From contig JAFCMP010000334.1 of NCBI GenBank assembly GCA_017506865.1, forward strand, positions 186,001 through 250,000: a stretch of DNA of 64,000 nucleotides. Reading direction: 5' to 3'. A program made the translations under genes and the position numbers. The stretch comes from Tribonema minus (taxonomy: Eukaryota > Sar > Xanthophyceae > Tribonematales > Tribonemataceae). The notes beneath the pieces are model-generated. The model was not told the origin of the DNA. It did no database searches and was given only the letters and a program-made list of their open reading frames with translations. Every line of letters starts with the position of its first letter. Position 1 is the first letter of the stretch. This document shows positions 43,866 through 55,400 of this stretch, piece after piece.

Positions 43866-46800
43866 ATGCAGAGCTGGGACGCGTCCCTCGCAGCAGTCGC
43901 GCCCATCATGTGTCCGCAGTACGCCGGCGCCGGCTGCTGCACGTGGCAGCAGAACTACGCGCTGTTCCAGAACCTGCGCACCCTGGTGGACAGCTTTGGA
44001 GGAGCGACGGTGAGAGTTGAATCTTTACTTCGTTGTTGAGGTTACTGGTTTGCAGCAGGCGGGCAGCGTCACATTTGAAATCTGTTGATAGTGACTCTCC
44101 ATTGGTGCGTTCTCTGCAAGTAGCACCGTCCGGCAGACAGCTTCGTTCGAAACGGCAGCGAACTTGCACTGCGGAATATACTTCTCAGTTGAAGTGTTCT
44201 GCCGTCCATCCTACCCGCCAGGGCTGCCGGGCTTGAACCTGGAACCTGTCCACCAACGTGCTGCCACCCCGTCTGCATCGCTTTGAGGCGTGACACTGGC
44301 TTCAGATGCAACCACTCACCAATATGTTGCACCCACTGCGAGCGTCCATGCTGGTGCCCGCGTGTTCATCCGCACCAACGCTCAGCACGCCTGAGCACTG
44401 CCCTGATGGCTGCCCCGTCCGGCATGTATGCGTTCTGACGCGGTCACACAGCACTGTACTCACTGACTCAACGCTTTGGCACACGCACGGCGTGGGCGTT
44501 TTCGCACTAAGAGTGTCCCCTTCATGTGCTGCTGAACTGTATATTTACCAATACTGCTGGACTGCATAACCCAAGCTGGCGGCCCTGACTCTGGACGCTC
44601 ATAGGCGCCTTCGCACGCGTCTGCTGCCGCTGTCAGCGCGCCTGCCCTGCCCTCTATATTGATATGATATACGGTATGCGAAGTGACGATGGCGGCGATG
44701 CACATGAAGGCAAGCCTCTCTTGTTGCTCTGACTAAGGCAACAGGCGAGGTCAATTTGCGTACAACTCATGCACCATGGAGGCTCACCTCTGGTGATAAG
44801 TTGAAACAGTAGACTACATACTTCAGTATACACCCAGCATGCTAGAAGAGCATGGACCTGGTAATTATACAATGCAAAGGTCAAAAGAGAGCAAGAACGC
44901 ACAAGCACAACACAAGGGCAATCATGTGTAATGGGCTAATTCAAGCCGTTGTGCGCAACTTCACTGTCTGAGTGCGAAAAGTGGGACATGACAATGAGAG
45001 CGCCTCTGCAGTCCGCGTAGCGTGGCTGCAGGTTTGAGAATGCAGTATGATACATGCTAAGCGCCTACCTCTATCTCCATTGTTTTGCCAAAGAGTAAAT
45101 AAATACTGCAATACAAAAACACTGTGATTGCAGTCATTTTTGAAAATGGAGGCAGTTCACACACGGGGCGATTGAAGGCTCTGGGCCTGACGCTGGTGCT
45201 ACCAGTAGTGGCAGCCTCTGCGCGAGCGTTCACCTTTTACACCATAGCAGCGTCAAGAGCAGTCAGGCATGAAGTCTGCGCCTTATCGTCCAATGGCGAT
45301 GGCGCACATTGCAGAGAGCCCCCCCCCCCCCCCCCAAATGCCTGCTGCGACTGCAAGCGAGCTCTGCGGGAGTGACACGAAAAGCTCTCTCTGCCCGACC
45401 TGAGCAACACAGCAGATCGGGATGATTCAGATGCAGCTACCATCCATGAAGACCTAGCCGCAATGCGGAGGTCGCTGCCATTGCTCGCCAGGCAAATGTG
45501 CTGGTCCAGCTTGCTGTGTGCACGAGCAGCTCTTTTGTCAGCTGCAGGACGTGGCGGCAACCTCGTTGACCACAGGCGCACAGCGAGCAGCGCACCTGCC
45601 TGGCGAGCGGTGGCAGCAACCTCTTCATTTGTCGCGGCTAGGTCTTCATTGATGGCAGCTGCATCATCCTCAAAGCCATCTGCTGTGTTGCTCAGGTCAA
45701 GCAAAGACGTCCTGCTTTCGTGTCACACCCGCTGAGCTCGCGTGCAGTCGCAGCAGGCATTAGGGGGGGGGGTGCTCTCTGCATTTTTAGGTATTGCGCC
45801 ATCGCCACTGCAATGGACGATAAGGCGCAGACTTCATGCCTGACTGCTCTTGATGCTGCTATGCTGTAAAAAGTGAATGCTCGCAGCCACTAGCACCAGC
45901 GTCAAGCCGTGTGTGTGACCAACCTCTTTTTTCAATGGCTGCTTACACATCTGTCCTGGGTCGAAGGACCTAGACCCAGGACCCAGCCGCCGAGATATGT
46001 GTGGGCTGAGCAAGCGCGGACCTGTACTTTTTTCTCTGTTGTGCATTGTTGGGAGGCAAAAAACCTATGCCATATAGAACATATGCAATATAGATTCCAT
46101 ACCGTAACTGGCTCAGCGCACACAGTGCGCCTAAGCGCAACCTGTTCCCTCCCAGCTTCAGCTAACACCACCACTACTGTATGCCCTGACAGTTGCGGAA
46201 CTCTCAGCAGCTGTTCCACTATACTGAAGCTTCAGCACATACGCCCTCAGCTCGCGAGCGAGACTCCAGCATTTTTGTGGTTGGCATCAACAGGCCCAAA
46301 AGTATCAAATAGTGCCCTCACAGGTAGGTCCAGCACAGCAGCTGCTGGCAAACGCGCAAGTCTTAACAAGCTCCAGCCCCTCACTGCATCCTGCTGCAAG
46401 CAATACTCCACAGGAGTGGTTGTAGCAATCATGGGCGCCATTGTAATCTGTAGGCCCCAAGATGGTCCGTCTCCATGCAGAATGAATGCAGGTCCTGCTG
46501 GCTGGTGCAGCTGCTGCTGGCGCTGCTGCTGCTGCCAATGAGTCCACAAGCGCGCTCCAACGCCTAGCGCCGCCCTGAGCGCTGCTGTCGCAGGCAGGCA
46601 TTCCATAAGCGCGCTCCAGCCCCTATCTCTGTCCTGGGCAACGCTACGGAGGAATGAATACTGCAACCTTGGGCGCCAACAGGCGCCAGGATAGTGCCTC
46701 TGTACGCCGCTGCCAATGCTCCAAGCGCGCTCCACCTCATAGGTCCATCCTGAGCTGCCAGCGCTACTACTGCTGCTGGCGGCGATCCCACAAGCACTTT

Positions 46801-49800
46801 CCAGCCCTAGCTCCTGTCTGCGTATGGGCAACACGCCCGGGGAGTGCATGTGTAGCAATCCTAAGCGCCACCGGGCCCCATAATAGTGCCTCTGCACGGA
46901 CGTGCGAGAAAGCTGCTGCTGCTACTGCCACCGACGCTGCTCCTGAAACGACTCCACAAGCGCATCCCAATCTCTAGCTCTGAGCTGCTGGCGCTTCTCC
47001 GGGCGATTCCATAAGCGTGCCAGCTCCCAGCTGCATCCTTCGCATTGTTAGAAATCTGCTCGTCCTCGGTGCCAACAGGCGTCAGGATAGTGCCTCTGTG
47101 CGGCGGTCACAAGGTATGAGCGTTATCCTGCCTTTAGGTGCACTTCAGTTCCCACTAATTGCAAATGCCGCCCTCTTTTTGACACATCCATTTTCAGTAG
47201 GGTCTAGACTGTTGCCGCCAGCCTCGCTTAGCCTGCTTGCGAGCTGCTTTCTGCTCTACTGCACAGCGAGGGCGCTGCATGGCGCTGCATGCCGCTCGGC
47301 GTGTGGCGCATGGCAGTGCCCCCCGCGTGCCTTATGAACAACCTCAACTTGAAGTCATCGCCGCGCTCCATCTGCCCGCCGCCATGCCTCCCATGACGAT
47401 CTCACAGTGCACATGCCCCCCTTGCACCTCTTCTTGGCCACCGCCGACAGGGCTGCCTGGCGTGCGCGGCGAACTTGGTCAACCTGTGGTGCGCGCTCGT
47501 GTGCTCACCGCAGCAGGGGTCGTACGTCACGCTGCACGACCCGCCGCGCGCGCTCATGGACGACGACCTGACCGGTGCCGCGCAGCTGCCAGTGCTGCAG
47601 GTGCGCATGGAATTCCACGAGTGCTTGTGAAGTTCAAGTCGTGAATCTCATTTCTGTACTTTTGTATTGAAGTGAAACGCGCGCTCATGGATGATGACCT
47701 GACCGGCGCCGCGCGGCTGCCAGTGCTGCGAGCGCGCGTGTATGCGCAATTGCCCTAATTGCTGAGCATACCTGTATTTTGTTTGAAATTGACAGTCTTC
47801 AAATAACAAGCAAGATCCTGCGCCAGCCGGTGCCCCAGGTGCGCGGGGGCTGCTTAGTTGGCGGCGTACGGTCGTGGGTACACCTAAGACCGCAACGCAC
47901 ATCAGTGACCGCTGCTGCAGTACTATTTGATACAAAAGTTGTCAAGCACACCAATCTAGTACGTTAAGAGCTCCAGGTACAATCATTGGGTATAATGGCT
48001 GTCATTTATGGCGGGCGCAGGCCATGCCGTTCTGTGCTGTTGTCCTGCACGTGACATCAATTTATTGACCGGCAGTTGTCATTTCTGGTGATTCATACAC
48101 GTTTGCGTGGGACCAGGGGCTCATGCAGCTGAGCGTGGGGGGTTTGCTCAAGGCGACCGTTGCCTGACTGACAGTTGTCACTCACTGAAGCAACAGAGTA
48201 AGGTTCTAATCATGTGGAGCAGATGTAGTTCTTTTGACAAGGCTGTAAACAGCTCTCTCCGCCTACTAATGAGCGTAGGGCTATGACACCGAGCACCCTT
48301 CCTGAGCAAGCACAAGAGCTGGTTGTACCTCTGTACCTCATAGTAGCTGTAGCAGCGCACTTCGTGTCACCCAACATGCTGTAGCACGCTGGCAGCTGCG
48401 AAATACTGAAAAGACGCAGCACACTGTGGTAGCACAGATATGGTTTTTAGACGAAGCACCACATTACGTATTTTCAGACCTGTTTCAGTCTATGTAAATA
48501 ACCTGCTGCTCTTGATTGGTGTGTGCGCTCAAGAGCAAGGCATGGGCATCACACCTGCAATAAAAAAGCGGCAGTGCTGGCCGTTGCAATCGCACCAACC
48601 GCCATACGCGGCCCGCTTCAAGTGCGCACACGAACGAGGCAACATCACCGCACATGTGTTGACAGTCTGATACGATGCCTGTAACTGCCACAGGCGGACG
48701 TCGTGCTGGACGCCGACTACGCCTGCGCTGTGTTTGAGAGCTGCAGCGCCACCGCCATTGCGGGCGCCAGCACCGCCATGCAGAGCGCAGTCGGTGAGTG
48801 GTCCTTAGCTATGATCACAGCGACCTCAAATGCTCAAAGTTGCGGATCTGAATTCGTACATCAATGGTGACAATGCACACACTGTCCAGTTCTGCATAGG
48901 CGACCTCACGAGGCCAGGTGCAATCCAATCTGGCAATACTGTTGATTTGGAAGGCTGGACATGCTGCGAAAGGCGGGGAATCCTGCTGGTAATGCAATGC
49001 ACATGCGCATGATAGCACGGGTGTGACAACGGCAATTCGTACGCGCAGTGAGCATAGTTTTGATGGTGCACAAGCGTTGGGGCATGATTCGCTGACACCC
49101 GCACTTGTAGCAAGGAAAACGGAAGGGGGGGGGGGGGGGGCACGCAGAAAAAGGCGAAGTTGATCTCAGCGACCAACCTGCCCTGCTGCACTCGAAAGCC
49201 CTCCTACTGGCGATGCTGATGGCTTGTCACTCCACAGTTCACTTTGAAGCTTGAATATGCCTCGTGCCGGAAAGCCGAAAAGCCGACTGACAGAAGAAGC
49301 ATGGTCGGCTCATTCCACAGCACCGCAATCGCACATTGTGTAGCATGTTACGGATATGTATCATGGCAAGCTACGTTGCATGTATCGGCTCACGTTGCCA
49401 CGCTCTCTCTCCGAACGCAGGCCTGCTGCAGTTCCAGCTGCAGACTGGCGCCATCGGCCACGGCGAATACTTCTACCTTGCGTTTGACGGCCGCGCGGCG
49501 CCGAACGCCACGCGTTCACATGACGTGCGCTGCCCGCACCAGGTGGGAAGCGAGCACATTTACCTTATATACCACGAAGCACATGAAGTAAGGCGCAGTC
49601 AAAGTCGCATGGCGCCAAACACCGCGCACGTTCACCATATGCGCTGCCCGCACAGGGCGGGGGGGGGGGAAGCCAGCCTGCTCTGCCAAATGTCAAGTTG
49701 AAGATGCCATTGCCAGGCCCCACACGTGTGTTTGCAGCACTTGTCAGCAGCCAGTCACCTCCGGCATTCAGCTGAAAGCGGGCTGCTAGATTGTCTTCAT

Positions 49801-51135
49801 TCACTGAGCGCTGTGATGGTCAGAGCGTTGAGCGTTGTGTGCGGCTGCACAGCTTTTGTATTTTGCCGCTGTTCCCGTTGTGTAAAGCATTGCTGCCTCA
49901 AGGCGCACTCGCCGTGATTCTGCCACACCCACAGTTGTGCTCGTGCTGCTCAGCTGGCGTGCATACGTACCTGCCGTCCTTCACTCTCTGCGCCCGAGTA
50001 GCAGGTGGTTGTAAGGTGCTGGCGCCCAGGGCAATGACGCGGTTGTAAGCGGCAGCAGCGCTCCGCCGCTCATCTTGTGGACATGGCACGTCATAATCAT
50101 TGCTTGAACATTGGATGATGGGTATGCGCTCAAGGTCCAGCAGCCAAAAGCCACTTGCAGGCATGCCTCTTGAGTCTAAGCGCGTCGCTTCAGCACTTTC
50201 AATTGCAAATTCATCTGATGGCGCGCCATTTTGTGCCTTATCTATCGAGTGCAGCTCGTGCAACGCGAGGATGCAGAGCAATCCACTCAAGCCCTACCGG
50301 CACCGGAACCGCAATACAGCGGCTTCAAGACGGACGTGCTGCAGTGCGACAGTTACTGGTACCCGGGCAGTGACTCTCCGCCGTTCCCATACCCGCCGCC
50401 GCAGCAGACGCTCACTTCGTGCAGGCAAGTGCGCGTATACATACATACCACACGCTGCATCGCAAGCACTTGGGTTAGTGATCTCTAACTCTAGGCGTGC
50501 AGACGCTTGAATATTGTTGGAGTAGTTCTTGCATGTAGATGCGCATCACAAATGGCTCAACTTCCAGAAGCTCAGACGCACTACAGCAGCTGCACATCTG
50601 GCTGCCTTTTCACACTGTGTAGAAAGGCAGAGTAACTCCCCCTTGCCTCTGCCAGCCCGGCAGCACTCACGTTTCTCGGATGCAGAAAACTCGTTGAAGT
50701 GGCCGTTCTTCTGCTGATGCAATCAGGCATGCAGTAGTGGCATCTTCTACCTACATACCTGCATGGCGCCTGCGCCAAAGCGTGATTCAACGACACATGC
50801 TCAGCGTGCAGCGTCAGCTAATTCTACGCTACGTGGGACCCATCAGTTGTCTGCGCAGCCAATTCGCTGCTCCAAGTCACACGCTGTCCATCACAAATCG
50901 CTCATCAGAGTTTACTCACCTACACCTGCCCCTGGATTGATTCTTTGCGCGCAGCTGCGGCTACTGCAAGGCCGCCTGCTCCGGCGGCGGCGGCGGCGCC
51001 GCGTTCGTCCCCGCAGACAACCCCATCCCCATCATGAACGGGTTCAATTACGGCCTCGTGGCGGGGGTCTACGCAGCTGTGGCAGCGCTCAGCGCTGCAG
51101 TTCTCTTGGCCAGGCGGCGGTCGTCGAGGGCGTGA
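43866..51135 (+). CDS. NPC1 N-terminal sterol-binding domain protein with one membrane span
   Basis: Exons: 43866/43872-44009, 47451-47600, 48694-48793, 49421-49542, 50255-50424, 50955-51135; all phases agree. The order of conserved blocks matches the lumenal domain of NPC1: CPQYAGAGCC, FQNLRTLVDSF, CLACAANLVNLWCALVCSPQ, YACAVFESC, NATRSHDVRC, SCSCGYCKAAC. A single hydrophobic helix (about 51050-51112) and an RRRSSRA end with TGA at 51133-51135 follow. In NPC1 this domain takes cholesterol from NPC2 inside lysosomes, and about 1000 residues with twelve more membrane helices follow. Here the next gene starts 1.3 kb on with no room for them. The stop overlaps a GTGAGTG, so a short further exon is possible. 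The fifth intron is GC-AG (CAG then GCAAGT). A signal peptide exon is missing upstream; 43866 could be a start or an internal acceptor (ATGCAG). Confidence 0.78.
45160..45925. repeat. Long fold-back element, arms about 350 bp
   Basis: 45160-about 45540 and about 45545-45925 are imperfect inverted repeats. Both ends carry CACACGG..TTGACGCTGGTGCT, and next comes TTACA-CATAGCAGC..TCAAGAGCAGTCAGGC in opposite orientation; both arms contain a C/G-run at the same place. Both arms read, inward, DLSNTAD..DDAA.I.EDLAA-like codons, so the repeat captured or derived from a coding sequence. It lies in an intron of the NPC1-like gene. Confidence 0.8.
45956..45981. repeat. Short hairpin
   Basis: CCTGGGTC and GACCCAGG arms around a short loop, just outside the fold-back element. 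Confidence 0.6.
46250..47110. repeat. Intronic tandem array, period about 200 bp
   Basis: At least four diverged units share GGCGCCAACAGGCGCCAGGA, TAGTGCCTCTGT, CACAAGCGC-CTCCAGC and CTGCTGCTGGCG words. It lies between the first two recognised exons of the NPC1-like gene. No exon edge is included. Confidence 0.75.
47540..47740 (+). repeat. Duplicated donor edge of NPC1-like exon 2
   Basis: The last about 50 bp of the exon (RALMDDDLTGAAQLPVL; boundary 47600) is repeated at 47678-47729 (RALMDDDLTGAARLPVL). The copy has lost its GT donor. Period about 129 bp. A still weaker candidate copy ends at 47838 with CCCCAG then GTGCGC. Confidence 0.85.
49500..49665 (+). repeat. Duplicated donor edge of NPC1-like exon 4
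   Basis: Exon end APNATRSHDVRCPHQ (boundary 49542) recurs at about 49605-49655 as MAPNTAHVHHMRCPH, followed by a G-run. Confidence 0.8.
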
Positions 51136-52475
51136 GTGAAACAAATCACGCCGCGGGGCGCAGTCCGGCACGGCAGGCGCGCCACAATGAACACCTCAAC
51201 TGTGAAGTATCCGACATGTACCGAGCACACGTGCGAGTGCCGCCGCGAGGTGAACACGCAGAGCTGATCCCCACTGAGAGCAGCCGCTGCGGCGCTCAGA
51301 AGCATATGGGGGGCGGCACGGGGGCTTCGCAGCAGCGTCCACGAAGACTGCTGAATCTTTGCTGGTGTCAAGGTGGTGTTGCTGTCGCACGGCTCTGTTG
51401 AGGCAAGCCGACAGCCGCTGCGATGCACAGTCTGTGACAGTGCTCAGCATGGTCGTCGTGTTTGCCAGCCGGCCTTCGCAGCCAAGCGCAGCGCGTGATA
51501 GTGCTGATGGCACATACACGTGTACCAAGTTACACCAGCATGGCGCCTTGCAACAGCGCCTTCAATATTGACAGCTTCACGCCCTTTACAGGGATGGGCG
51601 CGTCACTGGGTAGCCGGCGGCGGAGGCATCTGTCGTGACATGTCATGTGCTGTCGGGCTATAGATCGAGCACGAGCCGACAAGTCTGTTGGCGCATACCT
51701 CGACAGCACGCAGCGTCCCTCGTACCGTTGCCAACCGCGGCCTACTGGTGGCCGCTTGAGCAACTGATGCATGGCTCATCCGAGGCACTACCGCTGCGCA
51801 GCGCGTGCATGCCATGGCTCGCAAGGTTTGGCATGGCACCAATCAAGTCTCTCAGCGGATGCGGCATGCTGCGACAGCAGCTCCCAGTGCCTAATTGGAC
51901 ACACTTTTTCAAGTCTTCAGTTACCTGAAAAGCTCATACTGAAGCTTTACATGCGTACACTCACTCCTGTTGTGCCGTTGTGTGTGGCGGTTTTGGAAGG
52001 CCGTTGGCAGCTTCAGCAGCATTTCCCGACAGTTGGGCTGCATTGACCCTGGTGCAGATCGCTAATCATGAACGTCATGACATGTTCTAGACATGTCTTC
52101 AACTGAGCAAAAGCTGCATTTGGCAGGCCCTTTCACTTGAAAAGCTGATGCTTGCAGACTTTGTGCACTACAGCCACCAACGATATGGAGAGAGAGAGAC
52201 GCGCAGAGCGGCGCTGCTGTCCGTGCTGCAAAATTATCTGGGCGGAACGTTGCGCGTGGCACTGCGGTTCGCGATGGTGCCGAAATGCAGCACAGTGCCT
52301 CACAGGCCACGCAGCCGTTACAGCGTCTCCAAAAGACTTCAACATCAACATCAACTTCACCGAGAGTTTGAAGTTCGTGTTCGCGTTGTGTTGGGTATCA
52401 CTTCAGTGTCAAGCAGCACGCTGGGCGCGCGCTTGATTGCACGTAATCGGGATGCGGATCTGAGGCCCAAGCAGC
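51136..52475. promoter_or_regulatory. Intergenic region, NPC1-like 3' / FIBP 5'
   Basis: Must contain the NPC1-like 3' UTR and the FIBP promoter. An ACTTCAACATCAACATCAAC patch lies at about 52335-52370. No promoter element is assigned. Confidence 0.4.
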
Positions 52476-55400
52476 ATGAGCAAGGCGGTGTTCACTGGCG
52501 TGTTTGACACACTCGTGTCGGATCCTGTGACCCTGCACACGGGTGGCAGCTTTGAGGACTCGCCAGATCACGCTGTCTTTCAGTGGTGGTGCGATGGAGC
52601 CAGTCTGCAACAGGTTCGTTTAATGGATGTTGACAAGAAAAGAGTTGGTGGGAACTTGATTTACCTTCAGGCCAAACTGGCAACTCATCGACCGAATAAA
52701 ACACGTCGTCAACAAGAAGTGTTTTTCGTACACGAGTCAGGATTGCATACATGATGTCATGCAAAGCATGCCCAGCCAAGAAACAGACAAACAGAAGAGC
52801 AACAAGGTGCTGTAGTATACTGTAGTCAAAATATTGGCATTATGTATGGAGGGGGAGGGGGGGGTTGAGTATACCCTAACCCTAACCCCTGCCGGCCCTA
52901 GGATCCGACCCCTGGGCGTGAGCCCGGTCGCCGACTCCAAGAAGAACCCCCCCCTTCCCCGCTCCTCCCCCCGCACCTACTCTTGACGAAAACATAGGCG
53001 TGGGTGGGTGGGTGTTTTCTCGTTCCGTGTTAGCTGGCTGTACTACGGTGGCCTGCTTGACAACGCACACAGTGTGATCAAACGCAGGGCCACCAACATT
53101 GTGTGACCGCAGTGACATCACTGCAGTTCAAGCGAAACCGATATGTTTATGCAATCGCTTATGGCTCCCGAAAAACGGCCTGCCTCTCCGTGAACTCCGA
53201 TGCACTCCGACCTTATGATGAGTGCGGCAAGCTGTTTAACTGTGGTGACACGAGACAGAAACACTAGCCTTTGTATTCACCATCATCATGTGCCAATGCA
53301 TATGGCGATTGGCAATCACATCATGTGGTACTGCTGCTATCCCTGCGAAAATACACCATATACAAGGTGCAGCCCTTACTGGATCATCAAATGAAGTATT
53401 TTGAATGCGAAGCATTGAACACCCAGCCTTGGCAAAACCGAACACGTATCTGGCATGAATGAACATGGACATGATGCAGTGTCAAGAACAGCATCGCCGC
53501 AGGATGCAGCAAAATCGTGCCATGCATCATCCGCTGTACACAGCAGCACTGCTCGGCTGCTGGCGCATTCGATGGCGTGTGTGCCTCTTTACACTGTGGC
53601 TGTAGTGACCATGAACAAGCTGCTGCAGTGTGGCACACCAGGCCTTATTTAAACTCTACGCAAATCACACCACACTCTGGGTTGCCCTACCCCGTAAGCA
53701 CATCACACGACACTCCGGGCTGCGAGTGTAGCCCAGCACACTTAATGCAGGAAACTCACGCAGCGCTGCTGACACCGCTGCTTTGGAACCACATGCTATG
53801 CAGGTAATCAGCTGGCGCCATGTCGCTGTGAACGCTAACAAAAAACAACATTCCAAAGTGTGCCTTCCCAGTCCCCCCTGTGCATACGGGGTTCCTAACC
53901 CTCCTCGGTGTGCCGATCCCAGTGCACCCTAACCCTGATTCTAACCAAACCCTAGCGGTATTCCTAGCTAAACCTTACCCTGACCCCAGCCCTCACTTCC
54001 AGCGGGTCGGCGTCCTTCACGAGCAGCGTCCCACACCGCCCTAGCCCTACGTGCGCCAACCAACCCTACTTCAACCCTACTTGTGCGCGCAGGTCGTGCG
54101 GCAGCGCTCCATCCTCTTCAAGCAGGAGGCGCAGAACCACGCGCTCAAGATGGGCAAGATCCCCGGCATGGAGTTCTCGTTCCGGCGCCGCGGCTCGTCG
54201 GTGGAGGAGATGAGCGCGGAGGCAGCGCTCAGCGAGAAGCAGCAGCTGGAGAGGCTGTTCCTGCGCGATACGAAGGACCTGTACCGTATTTTCGACACGG
54301 CGGAGCATTTTCTATGCCAGCCAGATCTGCTGCGGAGCCAGGCGAGTTCTTGGGACCTCTTGTTAGGGTTTGGGCAAATGGTCCAAACCCTACCCCTAAC
54401 AGTAAGCTCGAACTGCTGCAGAGGTTGGCGCGCAACGGGAGGTCCGGGTGGTTGCAGCAACCGTAATCATAAATGAAAATTTAAGGCCGATCTGCTGCGG
54501 AGTCTGGTGCGTGGCAAGGGCAGCGTAGTGAACCCTAAGCCTAACTTATTGCCCTTTCTGCTACAGAGCCAGGTGCGCCGTGAGCGTGCTCTGCGAGTGC
54601 CTTCAAAGTCCCCTGTCACATATCGCTGATGGCCCTGGGCTGATCATGTACTGACACGTGAATGAGAGACTGAGCGTTGTGCGCCGCGCTTCGTCCTAAC
54701 CCTAGCCCTAGCCCTAAACCCCACCCCTAACCCACATTGGGAGACGTTTCTAGTGCTACTCAATAAGCAACTTTGAAGTACGGTTTTCGACCTGCTGACT
54801 GCACCTAAAACGGAGGCACACTCATTGGACGCGTACTCTGCGCCTTAGAGTAAAACAAGGGTTGAGTAGCCCCAATTTTTAACTGTATTACCCCACACAA
54901 CCAACCGGAGAGCTGACCATGGGCCATGCCGCGACCGTTACGATGTGCCGTCGCAATAGTGCTCATCCCAGTGGTAAATCCCCTTGTGCGCACATGCGTC
55001 TCTATCGGCTGGTGCCGGCTGACGGACGCGCCCGCTGAGTAGGCACCGCACGCGCTTGTCCCTGGTAACACACTGTAAGACAATGCCGTGTCAGACCCAC
55101 AAACACTGCAAATGCAACACCCTGCAGCTGCCCGGGCACCAGGTTGACTCAGGTCTGTGTTGAGCATACATACCTGCCATCCCACAGGCCCCAGCTGTCG
55201 TGTTTCTGACAACATAATGCAACACAGCGCCGTGTAAGAGCCCAACGGCTGCACCTTCCTGAGGCAACACCTGATCCTTATCTGTCATCTGCAATACGGT
55301 ACCTGCCCCCCTGCCAGGGGCATTAACTTACCCCACTTCTGTCATCTGCATACCTACGGTACCTGCCCCCCTGCAGGTGACGCTTCAGCTGTTGTACTTA

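Larger units (their letters stand above)
44010..47450 (+). other. First recognised intron of the NPC1-like gene (3.4 kb)
   Basis: Apart from the fold-back (45160-45925) and the tandem array (46250-47110) described separately, it holds only short frames without recognisable coding features. Confidence 0.45.
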
